From CBFGWV01 sp965652545 (lineage in GTDB: Bacteria; Pseudomonadota; Gammaproteobacteria; Competibacterales; Competibacteraceae), in assembly GCA_965652545.1 (NCBI GenBank), contig CBFGWV010000235.1, forward strand, positions 1 to 7,680: 7,680 bases of DNA. Reading direction: 5' to 3'. Position numbers and translations under genes: made by a program. Under the pieces are notes generated by a model. It saw only the letters and a list, made by a program, of their open reading frames with translations, was not told the DNA's origin and made no database searches. Positions 1 through 5,802 of the stretch are shown one piece after another (position 1 is the stretch's first letter; each line of letters starts with the position of its first letter).

Positions 1-21
1 GGGTCTGGTGGCGTATCGGGC

Positions 22-50
22 AATCGCCCTGAGGGCAGGGCTCCTACGGG
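22..50 (-). repeat. REP-like palindromic element
   Basis: Read on the minus strand, this stretch carries the GTAGGAGC start (complement of 40-47) followed by the hairpin GCCCTG-CCCT-CAGGGC (26-41) and then GAT. The layout GTAGGAGC / short GC stem / GCGAT resembles the abundant extragenic REP-type palindromes of Pseudomonas, Xanthomonas and related genera, which are mobilised by RAYT transposases acting in trans. It lies just downstream of the aldo/keto reductase stop codon, a usual REP location. The hairpin is seen directly; the family assignment is from memory of the consensus. Confidence 0.55.
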
Positions 51-79
51 TGCCACGATCAGGGCGGGTGTGACTGTGA

Positions 80-985
80 TCACCGAAACAGCGCGACCAT
101 CGCGCTGCGTAGCGTCTCATCGGGCAACGGCCCTTCCAGCGCCCCCATGTTCTGAACCATATGCGCCACCTGGGATGTGGCGGGAATGGCGCAGGTCACT
201 GCCGGGTGGCTGACGATGAACTTCAGGAACACCTGAGCCCAGTTGGTGCAGCCCAATTCTGCGGCGAAGCCCGGCAGGGGCCGGCCGGTGACCTCGCGGA
301 ACAGCAGGCCGCCGCGGAACGGCCGGTTGACGATCACCGCCAGGCCGAGGTCGGCGGCCAGGGGGAGCAGGCGTGGCTCGGCCTCGCGGTCGCGCAGGTT
401 GTAGGTCAACTGAACGAAATCCAGCGCCTCGGTGCGCATGATCCGCTCAAGCTCGTCATGGCGTCGGCCGTGGGATGTGGTGATGCCGATATGGCGGATA
501 CGGCCTTCGGCTTTCCACTCGCGCAAGGTCGGCAGATGGCTCGTCCAGTCCAGCAGGTTGTGCACCTGCATGAGGTCCACAGCGGGCAGGCCCCATTCGT
601 CCAGCGAGTTGTTCATCTGGAAGACGCCAAGCTGGGCGCCGGGCGTCCACACCTTGGTGGCGGAGAACACCTCGGCGTGCGCATCGAGCGCGTCCAGGCT
701 GTGCCCGATCACGGCTTCGGCGCGGCCGTACATCGGGGAGGAGTCGATCAGTGTCCCGCCGGCGTCCAGGAATGTACGGACGATCTCGGTGCGGGTCGCC
801 AGGGCCTGCGGGTCGTCGCCGACATTGAAGGTGAGCCATGTTCCCATCCCGATGGCCGGGAGCGCTACGCCGCTGGAGGGGATGGTCCGCTCCAGCGGTG
901 ATGCCGCCGATACACGCGGCATGCCCAGCGTGGCCAGGGCGCTCACTGCCGCCATCTGCTTGAGAAACGTGCGTCGCCGAATCAC
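80..985 (-). CDS. Tat-exported aldo/keto reductase
   Basis: A 301-residue aldo/keto reductase (AKR), expected to reduce a carbonyl compound with NAD(P)H; the substrate is unknown. The tetrad is intact: D81 (LIDSS), Y86 (MYG), K111 (ATKV) and H142 (QVHN). The N-terminus is a twin-arginine signal: R4-R5-T6-F7-L8-K9, a hydrophobic stretch at about 11-22, then V25-S26-A27 as a likely signal peptidase site. The mature enzyme should therefore reach the periplasm already folded, possibly carrying its nucleotide. The start is GTG (complement of 983-985), supported by GGAGG (complement of 994-998) eight bases upstream and by the signal peptide beginning there. Length is normal for the family. It is transcribed away from cbpA and looks monocistronic in this window. 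Family is certain; export is very likely. Confidence 0.92.
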   Translation of the reverse strand: MIRRRTFLKQMAAVSALATLGMPRVSAASPLERTIPSSGVALPAIGMGTWLTFNVGDDPQALATRTEIVRTFLDAGGTLIDSSPMYGRAEAVIGHSLDALDAHAEVFSATKVWTPGAQLGVFQMNNSLDEWGLPAVDLMQVHNLLDWTSHLPTLREWKAEGRIRHIGITTSHGRRHDELERIMRTEALDFVQLTYNLRDREAEPRLLPLAADLGLAVIVNRPFRGGLLFREVTGRPLPGFAAELGCTNWAQVFLKFIVSHPAVTCAIPATSQVAHMVQNMGALEGPLPDETLRSAMVALFR

Positions 986-1030
986 CTGTCACACCTCCCG
1001 CCTTCTGGTGGTAGACCCGTCTCGGTGTAT

Positions 1031-1050
1031 GGGTTCCCCACGGGGAACCC
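1031..1050. promoter_or_regulatory. 20-bp perfect palindrome in divergent region
   Basis: GGGTTCCCC-AC-GGGGAACCC is a 9-bp perfect inverted repeat with a 2-bp centre. It lies 46 bp upstream of the aldo/keto reductase start and 122 bp upstream of cbpA. It could be an operator for a dimeric regulator or a hairpin in the reductase leader RNA. There is no T-tract after it, so it is not a standard terminator. No regulator can be named. Confidence 0.45.
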
Positions 1051-1089
1051 CGCGCTGCATGACCAGTCGATAGCCATGGCGCTTGCGGG

Positions 1090-1103
1090 TTGATGCACGT
1101 CAA
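1090..1103 (+). promoter_or_regulatory. FNR/Anr-type binding site upstream of cbpA
   Basis: TTGATGCACGTCAA matches nine of the ten defined positions of the FNR/Anr consensus TTGAT-N4-ATCAA. Its centre (1096.5) lies about 75 bp upstream of the cbpA ATG. With the extended -10 at 1124-1132 and a start near 1138, the box would sit at about -41.5, the class II activator position of FNR-family proteins. The match and spacing are seen directly; binding is inferred. The same site could also act on the divergent aldo/keto reductase gene. Confidence 0.5.
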
Positions 1104-1123
1104 GCCGGTTGCCGGTGTGTCGA

Positions 1124-1132
1124 TGCTAGTCT
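1124..1132 (+). promoter_or_regulatory. cbpA: Possible extended -10 of the cbpA promoter
   Basis: TGC-TAGTCT has the TG of an extended -10 and keeps the first, second and last bases of TATAAT. No good -35 lies 17 bp upstream; that region is next to the FNR-like box, which fits an activator-dependent promoter. An AT-rich TTTAAT at 1151-1156 is an alternative -10 but also lacks a -35 partner. This is a weak call based on spacing. Confidence 0.3.
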
Positions 1133-1171
1133 GCTGCGGCACGCCTCACTTTTAATACTGCGAGCGCGATC

Positions 1172-2116
1172 ATGGAGTTCAAGAACTACTACCAGACGCT
1201 GGGCATCGAGCGCGATGCCAGTGCGGATGAGGTGAAGCGGGCGTATCGCCGGCTGGCCCGCAAATACCACCCGGATGTCAGCAAGGAAGCCGATGCGGAA
1301 ACCCGCATCGTGGCCATCAATGAAGCCTACGAGGTCTTGAAAGATCCGGAGAAGCGCGCCGCCTACGATCAACTGGGCCAGCAGTGGCGTCAGGGGCAGG
1401 ATTTCCGCCCGCCGCCGGATTGGGATGCGGGTTTCGAGTTTGCCGGGGGCGGCTACACAGCGGGCGATGCCGGCGAATTCAGCGACTTCTTCGAGACGCT
1501 GTTCGGCCACGCTCAAGGCGCCGCGCCTCGTGGCCGGCGGCACTACCGCGGCCGCGGTGAGGATCACCACGCCAAGATCGTGGTCGACCTGGAAGACGTC
1601 TTTCGCGGCGGTACGCATGCCATGACCCTGCGCAGCCCGGGGCTGGACCCCTCCGGTCATCTTCGCGTGCACGAGCGCACACTCAATGTGACCCTGCCGC
1701 GCGGGGTGCGCGAGGGCCAGGTGATCCGCCTCAAGGGCCAGGGCGGCCCGGCTGTCGAGGGCGGCGAGGCCGGCGATCTGTATCTCGAAGTGCACCTGCG
1801 GCCGCATGCGCTGTACGCCGTGGAGGGGCGGGACTTGTACCTGTCCTTGCCGGTGGCGCCTTGGGAAGCTGCGCTGGGTGCAACGGTGCGCGCACCCACG
1901 CCCGAAGGCGCGGTAGAGGTGAAAGTACCGGCCGGCTCGCAAGGCGGGCGCAAGCTGCGGCTGCGCGGCCGTGGCTTGCCCGGGGACCCGCCGGGCGACT
2001 TGTATGTGACGCTGCAGATTGCCTTGCCGCCGGCGGACAACGACGACGCCCGCCAGGCTTACCGGGCACTGCAGAACAGCACGGCATTCAATCCGCGCAA
2101 GGCACTGGGGGTGTGA
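1172..2116 (+). CDS. cbpA: CbpA, DnaJ-class co-chaperone (curved DNA-binding protein)
   Basis: A 314-residue class B J-domain protein, usual length for CbpA. Residues 1-70 form the J domain with the H33-P34-D35 motif that stimulates DnaK ATPase. A Gly/Phe-rich linker follows (about 80-118), then two beta-rich C-terminal substrate-binding domains; the CxxCxGxG zinc repeats of DnaJ are absent. In E. coli CbpA works with DnaK, binds curved DNA and is inhibited by CbpM. The next gene here is cbpM, which distinguishes this from a generic DnaJ paralogue. The ATG at 1172 begins the standard J-domain start (MEFKNYYQTLG); the ribosome binding site is poor. The stop TGA at 2114-2116 shares its last base with the ATG of cbpM, so translation of the two is probably coupled. 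An FNR/Anr-like box lies upstream. Confidence 0.95.
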   Translation: MEFKNYYQTLGIERDASADEVKRAYRRLARKYHPDVSKEADAETRIVAINEAYEVLKDPEKRAAYDQLGQQWRQGQDFRPPPDWDAGFEFAGGGYTAGDAGEFSDFFETLFGHAQGAAPRGRRHYRGRGEDHHAKIVVDLEDVFRGGTHAMTLRSPGLDPSGHLRVHERTLNVTLPRGVREGQVIRLKGQGGPAVEGGEAGDLYLEVHLRPHALYAVEGRDLYLSLPVAPWEAALGATVRAPTPEGAVEVKVPAGSQGGRKLRLRGRGLPGDPPGDLYVTLQIALPPADNDDARQAYRALQNSTAFNPRKALGV

Positions 2117-2430
2117 TGATGACGACGCCCACGACAACCCAATTGATCGACGATCGGCCGCAACTGACCCTCTCCGACCTGTGCCGAGCCTGCGCCGTAC
2201 CGGCCGACTGGGTCGTGAGCCTGGTGGAGGAGGGCATCATCCAACCGGCCGGCGAGGCGCCGGTGCACTGGCGCTTCACCGTCACCTGCCTGCGCCGGGT
2301 TCGACGGGTGCACCGGCTTCAGCGCGACCTGGACATCAACCTGCCCGGGGCGGCCCTGGTGATCGAACTGCTGGATGAACTCGAGTCGCTACGCGCCCGC
2401 GTCCGCCGGCTGGAGAGGGATGACACATGA
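2116..2430 (+). CDS. cbpM: CbpM, modulator of CbpA
   Basis: A 104-residue protein of the CbpM/MerR-like family. In E. coli CbpM binds the J domain of CbpA and blocks both its co-chaperone action and its DNA binding. The sequence shows a helix-turn-helix-like part (LTLSDLCRACAVPADWVVSLVEEGII, about 17-43), a short W-R-F segment (about 52-54), and an arginine- and leucine-rich helical C-terminus (DLDINLPGAALVIELLDEL, then a coiled-coil-like end). Two start codons follow each other: ATG 2116, overlapping the cbpA stop, and ATG 2119, which is better spaced (7 bp) from the GGGGG at 2107-2111. The stop overlaps the trxC start as ATGA. Identity rests on size, family features and position next to cbpA. 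Confidence 0.88.
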   Translation: MMTTPTTTQLIDDRPQLTLSDLCRACAVPADWVVSLVEEGIIQPAGEAPVHWRFTVTCLRRVRRVHRLQRDLDINLPGAALVIELLDELESLRARVRRLERDDT

Positions 2431-2867
2431 GCAGCGTTACCCACGTGGTCTGTCCGCATTGCCATGCGGTGAACCGTATCCCGAGCACGCGGCTGGGCGA
2501 GCGGCCGCGCTGCGGCGGTTGCAAGCGCGCGTTGTTCGATGGCCAGCCCCATGCCTTGGATTCGCACACCCTGGAGACCCACATCAACCGCGGTGACTTG
2601 CCGCTGCTGGTCGACTTCTGGGCGCCCTGGTGTGGCCCCTGCAAGATGATGGCGCCGGCGTTCGCCGAGGCTGCCGGCCTGTTGGAGCCGGCCATGGTGC
2701 TGGCCAAGGTCGATACACAGCAGGAACAGGCTGCCGCCAGCCGCTACGGTATCCGCAGCATTCCCACGTTGATGCTCTTCCGCGGGGGGCGTGAAGTGGC
2801 CCGGCAGCCCGGTGCCATGGGCGTGCAGGACATCGTGCGTTGGGCCCGGGCGCACGCCGGCGCGTGA
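2427..2867 (+). CDS. trxC: Thioredoxin 2 (TrxC), zinc-binding type
   Basis: A 146-residue cytoplasmic thiol-disulfide reductant with the two parts of thioredoxin 2. An N-terminal zinc ribbon has C9-x2-C12 (CPHC) and C29-x2-C32 (CGGC). A thioredoxin fold carries the active site W68-C69-G70-P71-C72 and the cis-proline P113 (SIPT). The zinc site is what separates TrxC from TrxA; in E. coli TrxC is induced by oxidative stress and oxidation releases its zinc. The ATG at 2427 overlaps the cbpM stop (ATGA), and GAGGG at 2415-2419 gives a good ribosome binding site 7 bp upstream, inside cbpM. It is the last gene of the cbpA-cbpM-trxC unit, and 13 bp separate it from the convergent amaA stop. Joining to cbpAM suggests a shared role in protein repair under stress. 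Confidence 0.95.
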   Translation: MSSVTHVVCPHCHAVNRIPSTRLGERPRCGGCKRALFDGQPHALDSHTLETHINRGDLPLLVDFWAPWCGPCKMMAPAFAEAAGLLEPAMVLAKVDTQQEQAAASRYGIRSIPTLMLFRGGREVARQPGAMGVQDIVRWARAHAGA

Positions 2868-2870
2868 GCG

Positions 2871-2889
2871 GTGTCCCGGTTCAGGACAC
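2871..2889. terminator. Possible hairpin between convergent trxC and amaA
   Basis: GTGTCC-CGGTTCA-GGACAC is a 6-bp perfect stem with a 7-base loop in the short gap between the convergent genes, overlapping the amaA stop codon. It could stall polymerase from both sides, but no T-tract follows on either strand. It is weak as an intrinsic terminator. Confidence 0.3.
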
Positions 2890-4167
2890 GATGCGCAGCA
2901 GCTGCCCCAGATGGTAGGCGCCGAAGGCGGCATCGTAGGCGAAACCGCGCAGGGCGGCCGCCCGCACCGGTTTGGCCGGTGCAACCGGCAGCGGCAGCGC
3001 GTCGGGGTCGCCGTCGATGAGGTAGTCGGCGAAGGCCTTGCCGATCACGGTACCGGTGGTGTTGCCGCGGCCGTTGTAGCCGGCCACCGCCAGCAAGCCC
3101 TCGGCCGGCTCGGTCAGGCGCATGAGGTGGTCGGGGGTGAAGCCGATCCGACCGCTCCAGGTGCACTCCCACGCGAGTTTGCCCAGGTGCGGGAAGTAGT
3201 GCCGCTGAATACGCGTGGCCCATGAGCGGACCAAGGGTTCGCGGGCCGCTTCGCCATCGCCCAGGCTGCCCAGGATAAGTCGGTTGTCCGCGCTCTTGCG
3301 CACGCTGCTGAGTACGGTGCGGGTGTCCCAGGCGCCGGGTATGTCTGGCAGCACCTCGGCGGCCAGCGCCGCCGGCATCGGCACGCTGGCGACCTGGAAA
3401 TAATGCGCGGCGAAGAACTGGCCGCGGACGGGGTTCCAATCCCCCTGGCTGTAGGCATTGCTGGCCAGGATGACCCGTGGAGCGATCACCTGGCCGCCGC
3501 TGGCGACCACACACCAGTGCTCGCCGCGCCGTTGCAACTGGCGCACCGGCGAGTGACTGAACACGCGTCCGCCCTGGCCGATGACCGCGGCGGCCAGCCC
3601 ACAGGTGTAGGCCAGCGGGTTGATGGTGCCGGCGCGCCGGTCCAGCAAGGCGCCGTGCACGCGCGCTGATCCGACCGCCTGTTGCGCGGAGGCTCCGGTG
3701 AGCAGTTCCACTGGTGCACCGCGCCGCTGCCATTGTTCGAAGCGGCGGGTGAGATCGGCCAGGCCGGCGCGATTGGGGGCGATGTGCAAGGTCCCGTTGC
3801 GCGTCGCCTGGCAGTCCAGCCCGTACCGCTCGATGAGGGCGAATACCAGGGCCGGCGCCTCCGCCAAGGCCGTGTTCAACCGGCCGCCGATGGCCGGCCC
3901 CAGCGTCTGCTCCACATCGTCGGGCGGTATCCACATGCCCGCGTTGACCAGCCCGACATTGCGCCCCGAGCCGCCGTGGCCGACGTCGCGGCCTTCCAGC
4001 ACGCACACCGACCGCCCGCGTTCGGCCAAGTGCAAGGCGGCCGACAAACCGGTGATACCGCCACCGACGATGCACACATCGGCGGTGGTCTCGCCCGACA
4101 ACGGTTTGGTGGCCGGGCGGTTGGGCGTCAGTGCGTCCCAGATGCAGCGTTGGGGCAGAGCTTGCAT
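2881..4167 (-). CDS. amaA: L-pipecolate oxidase AmaA-like FAD oxidoreductase
   Basis: A 428-residue flavoprotein of the D-amino-acid oxidase/PuuB superfamily. The FAD-binding motif is near the N-terminus: G35-G36-G37-I-T-G40, with the ribose-binding acid at E58, followed by GHGGSGRNVG (63-72), a typical flavin-contact loop. Near the C-terminus AGYNGRGNTTGT closes the flavin site. Generic annotation would be gamma-glutamylputrescine oxidase-like. The more specific call comes from context: the gene lies 4 bp downstream of an ALDH7-type dehydrogenase, matching amaB-amaA of Pseudomonas putida, where AmaA oxidises L-pipecolate to delta-1-piperideine-6-carboxylate. The ATG (complement of 4165-4167) has a weak GTGAGG upstream that overlaps the amaB stop, so translation may be coupled. 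The oxidoreductase family is certain; the substrate is inferred. Confidence 0.8.
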   Translation of the reverse strand: MQALPQRCIWDALTPNRPATKPLSGETTADVCIVGGGITGLSAALHLAERGRSVCVLEGRDVGHGGSGRNVGLVNAGMWIPPDDVEQTLGPAIGGRLNTALAEAPALVFALIERYGLDCQATRNGTLHIAPNRAGLADLTRRFEQWQRRGAPVELLTGASAQQAVGSARVHGALLDRRAGTINPLAYTCGLAAAVIGQGGRVFSHSPVRQLQRRGEHWCVVASGGQVIAPRVILASNAYSQGDWNPVRGQFFAAHYFQVASVPMPAALAAEVLPDIPGAWDTRTVLSSVRKSADNRLILGSLGDGEAAREPLVRSWATRIQRHYFPHLGKLAWECTWSGRIGFTPDHLMRLTEPAEGLLAVAGYNGRGNTTGTVIGKAFADYLIDGDPDALPLPVAPAKPVRAAALRGFAYDAAFGAYHLGQLLRIVS

Positions 4168-4171
4168 GGCC

Positions 4172-5662
4172 TCACTCGAAGACGATGCCCTGAGCCAGGG
4201 GGAGCTCGCGGGAGTAGTTCACGGTCTGGGTCTGGCGGCGCATATAGGCCTTCCAGGCATCGGAGCCGGATTCGCGACCGCCGCCGGTGTCCTTCTCGCC
4301 GCCAAATGCGCCGCCGATCTCCGCCCCGCTGGGGCCGATGTTCACGTTGGCGATCCCACAGTCGCTGCCGAGGGCCGAGAGGAAGGTCTCGGCTTCGCGC
4401 AGGTCGGTGGTGAAGATACACGATGACAGGCCCTGGGGGACGGCATTGTGCAGCGCCAGGGCTTCGTCGAAGTCGCGGTAGCCGAGCACGTAGAGGATGG
4501 GGGCGAAGGTCTCATGGCACACCACCGCGCTTTGCGCGGGCATCTCCACGATGGCGGGCGTGACGTACCAGGCTTGCGGGTACTGGTCTGCCAGCACGCG
4601 CTCGCCGCCGGTGACCGTGCCGCCTTCGGCCCGCGCCTGGGCCAGGGCGGCCTGCATGGCCTCGTAGCTGGCGCGGTCGATCAGCGGGCCGACCAGGTTG
4701 CCCTCCAGCGGGTGGCCGATGCGGATACGGCTGTAGGCGGTCTTCAGACGGGCGACCACCTCGGCGCGTACGGATTCGTGGACGATCAAGCGGCGCAGTG
4801 TCGTGCAACGCTGGCCGGCGGTGCCCACGGCGCTGAACAGAATGGCGCGGACGGCCAGTTCCAGATCGGCGCTGGGAGCGAGGATCATGCCGTTGTTGCC
4901 GCCGAGCTCCAGCAGGCAGCGGCCGAAGCGTGCGGCCACCCGTGGGCCGACCGCCAGGCCCATGCGGGTGCTGCCGGTGGCGCTGACCAGCGCGACGCGG
5001 GCATCGTCCACCAACCGTTCGCCGGCGATTCGATCGCCGATGATGACCTGGGCCAGCCCGGCCGGGGCATCGCCAAAGCGGGCGATGGCCGTCTCCAGCA
5101 AGGCCTGGCAGGCGATAGCCGTCAACGGCGTCTTCTCGGAGGGCTTCCACAGCACCGCGTTGCCGCACACCAGGGCGAGGGCGGCATTCCACGACCACAC
5201 CGCGACGGGGAAGTTGAACGCGCTGATCACGCCGACCACACCCAGCGGGTGCCAGGTCTCGCGCATATGGTGCCCCGGGCGCTCCGAGGCGATGGTCAAA
5301 CCGTACAACTGGCGCGAGAGCCCGACGGCGAAGTCGCAGATGTCGATCATCTCCTGGACCTCGCCGATACCCTCGGCGCGGATCTTGCCGGCCTCCAGGC
5401 TGACCAGTTCGCCGAGTGTGTCGCGGTGACGGCGCAGTTCTTCGCCCAATAGGCGCACCAACTCGCCGCGGCGCGGTGCCGGGACGGCCCGCCAACGGTC
5501 GGCCGCGGTGGCCGCCTGGCCGATCATCGCGTCCACGGCGGCGGTGTCGGCCAGGGCGACGGCACCGAGGCGCTGGCCATCGATGGGCGAATGAACAAGG
5601 TGGTTGCCACCTTGATAACGGGCGCTGTCCACGCCCAGACGGGTCATCAATGCGTCGATCAT
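4172..5662 (-). CDS. amaB: Piperideine-6-carboxylate / aminoadipate semialdehyde dehydrogenase (ALDH7)
   Basis: A 496-residue NAD(P)-dependent aldehyde dehydrogenase that should oxidise L-2-aminoadipate 6-semialdehyde, in equilibrium with piperideine-6-carboxylate, to 2-aminoadipate. Catalytic residues: N150 (SAFNFP), E252 (LELGGNN), nucleophile C286 (GQRCTT) and E384 (HETFAP). The C-terminal stretch at about 453-484 (FGGEKDTGGGRESGSDAWKAY and following) closely resembles the ALDH7/antiquitin signature of human ALDH7A1, which also binds aminoadipate semialdehyde. This is the strongest evidence for the substrate. The reading frame is open to 5707, but the ATG at 5660-5662 is preferred: GGAGG lies 8 bp upstream and the extra 15 residues are not family-like. 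It is the first gene of amaBA, divergent from a LysR regulator. Together with AmaA it forms the lower pipecolate route of lysine degradation. Confidence 0.88.
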   Translation of the reverse strand: MIDALMTRLGVDSARYQGGNHLVHSPIDGQRLGAVALADTAAVDAMIGQAATAADRWRAVPAPRRGELVRLLGEELRRHRDTLGELVSLEAGKIRAEGIGEVQEMIDICDFAVGLSRQLYGLTIASERPGHHMRETWHPLGVVGVISAFNFPVAVWSWNAALALVCGNAVLWKPSEKTPLTAIACQALLETAIARFGDAPAGLAQVIIGDRIAGERLVDDARVALVSATGSTRMGLAVGPRVAARFGRCLLELGGNNGMILAPSADLELAVRAILFSAVGTAGQRCTTLRRLIVHESVRAEVVARLKTAYSRIRIGHPLEGNLVGPLIDRASYEAMQAALAQARAEGGTVTGGERVLADQYPQAWYVTPAIVEMPAQSAVVCHETFAPILYVLGYRDFDEALALHNAVPQGLSSCIFTTDLREAETFLSALGSDCGIANVNIGPSGAEIGGAFGGEKDTGGGRESGSDAWKAYMRRQTQTVNYSRELPLAQGIVFE

Positions 5663-5721
5663 GCGGGAAACCTCCATCACCCCGCACGCGGGGGTATCGT
5701 GCGGCAAAATCAGTGTTGGGC

Positions 5722-5751
5722 ATTAAAAATCGGAATGCAGATGGCCAACAA
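5722..5751 (-). promoter_or_regulatory. amaB: Candidate amaB promoter
   Basis: On the minus strand TTGTTG (complement of 5746-5751) and TTTAAT (complement of 5722-5727) are 18 bp apart and resemble -35 and -10 elements. They lie 60-89 bp upstream of the amaB start. The left arm of the inverted repeat (5732-5739) falls in the spacer, so a bound regulator could block or reshape this promoter. This is a sequence match only. Confidence 0.35.
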
Positions 5752-5777
5752 GCGAAGTTTTGTCTAGATTGCATTCC
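5732..5777. promoter_or_regulatory. Inverted-repeat operator candidate between amaB and lysR
   Basis: GGAATGCA (5732-5739) and TGCATTCC (5770-5777) are perfect 8-bp inverted arms, centre to centre 38 bp apart. Similarity continues outward into A-runs on both sides (AAAAA at 5725-5729, TTTT at 5781-5784). LysR-type tetramers bind two half sites in the divergent region between their own gene and the target, which fits here. One arm sits inside the candidate amaB promoter, the other 26 bp upstream of the lysR start. The repeat is seen directly; the bound protein is inferred. Confidence 0.55.
5742..5770 (+). promoter_or_regulatory. Possible promoter of the lysR gene
   Basis: TGGCCA (5742-5747) and TAGATT (5765-5770) each match four of six consensus bases and are 17 bp apart, ending 32 bp before the GTG start. 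The pair overlaps the candidate amaB promoter and the repeat arm at 5770-5777, which would allow autoregulation. It is a weak match. Confidence 0.22.
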
Positions 5778-5802
5778 AAATTTTCTTGCTTGGTAGCACC
5801 TT

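Noticed and set aside
161..901. Plus-strand open frame opposite the aldo/keto reductase (246 codons)
   Set aside because: The minus strand carries an intact AKR tetrad and Tat signal; this frame is a GC-driven mirror.
1031..1050. Resemblance of GGTTCCCCACGGGGAACC to a type I CRISPR repeat
   Set aside because: There is only one copy, no spacer-repeat periodicity, and no cas gene in the window.
1100..2137. Minus-strand open frame opposite cbpA (345 codons)
   Set aside because: It is the complement of a clear J-domain gene and has no family features or ribosome binding site.
2744..4075. Long minus-strand open frame overlapping amaA in another frame (443 codons)
   Set aside because: The product is extremely rich in R, G, A and H and has no motifs, while the overlapping frame encodes a full FAD-binding oxidoreductase.
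4448..5452. Long plus-strand open frame opposite amaB (334 codons)
   Set aside because: It mirrors an ALDH7 gene with full catalytic motifs. In GC-rich DNA the opposite frame is often open; the product has no recognisable fold and is dominated by G, A, H, Q and D.
4172..5707. Longer amaB start at 5707
   Set aside because: The added 15 residues do not look like ALDH7 and have no ribosome binding site, whereas the ATG at 5660-5662 has GGAGG at ideal spacing.
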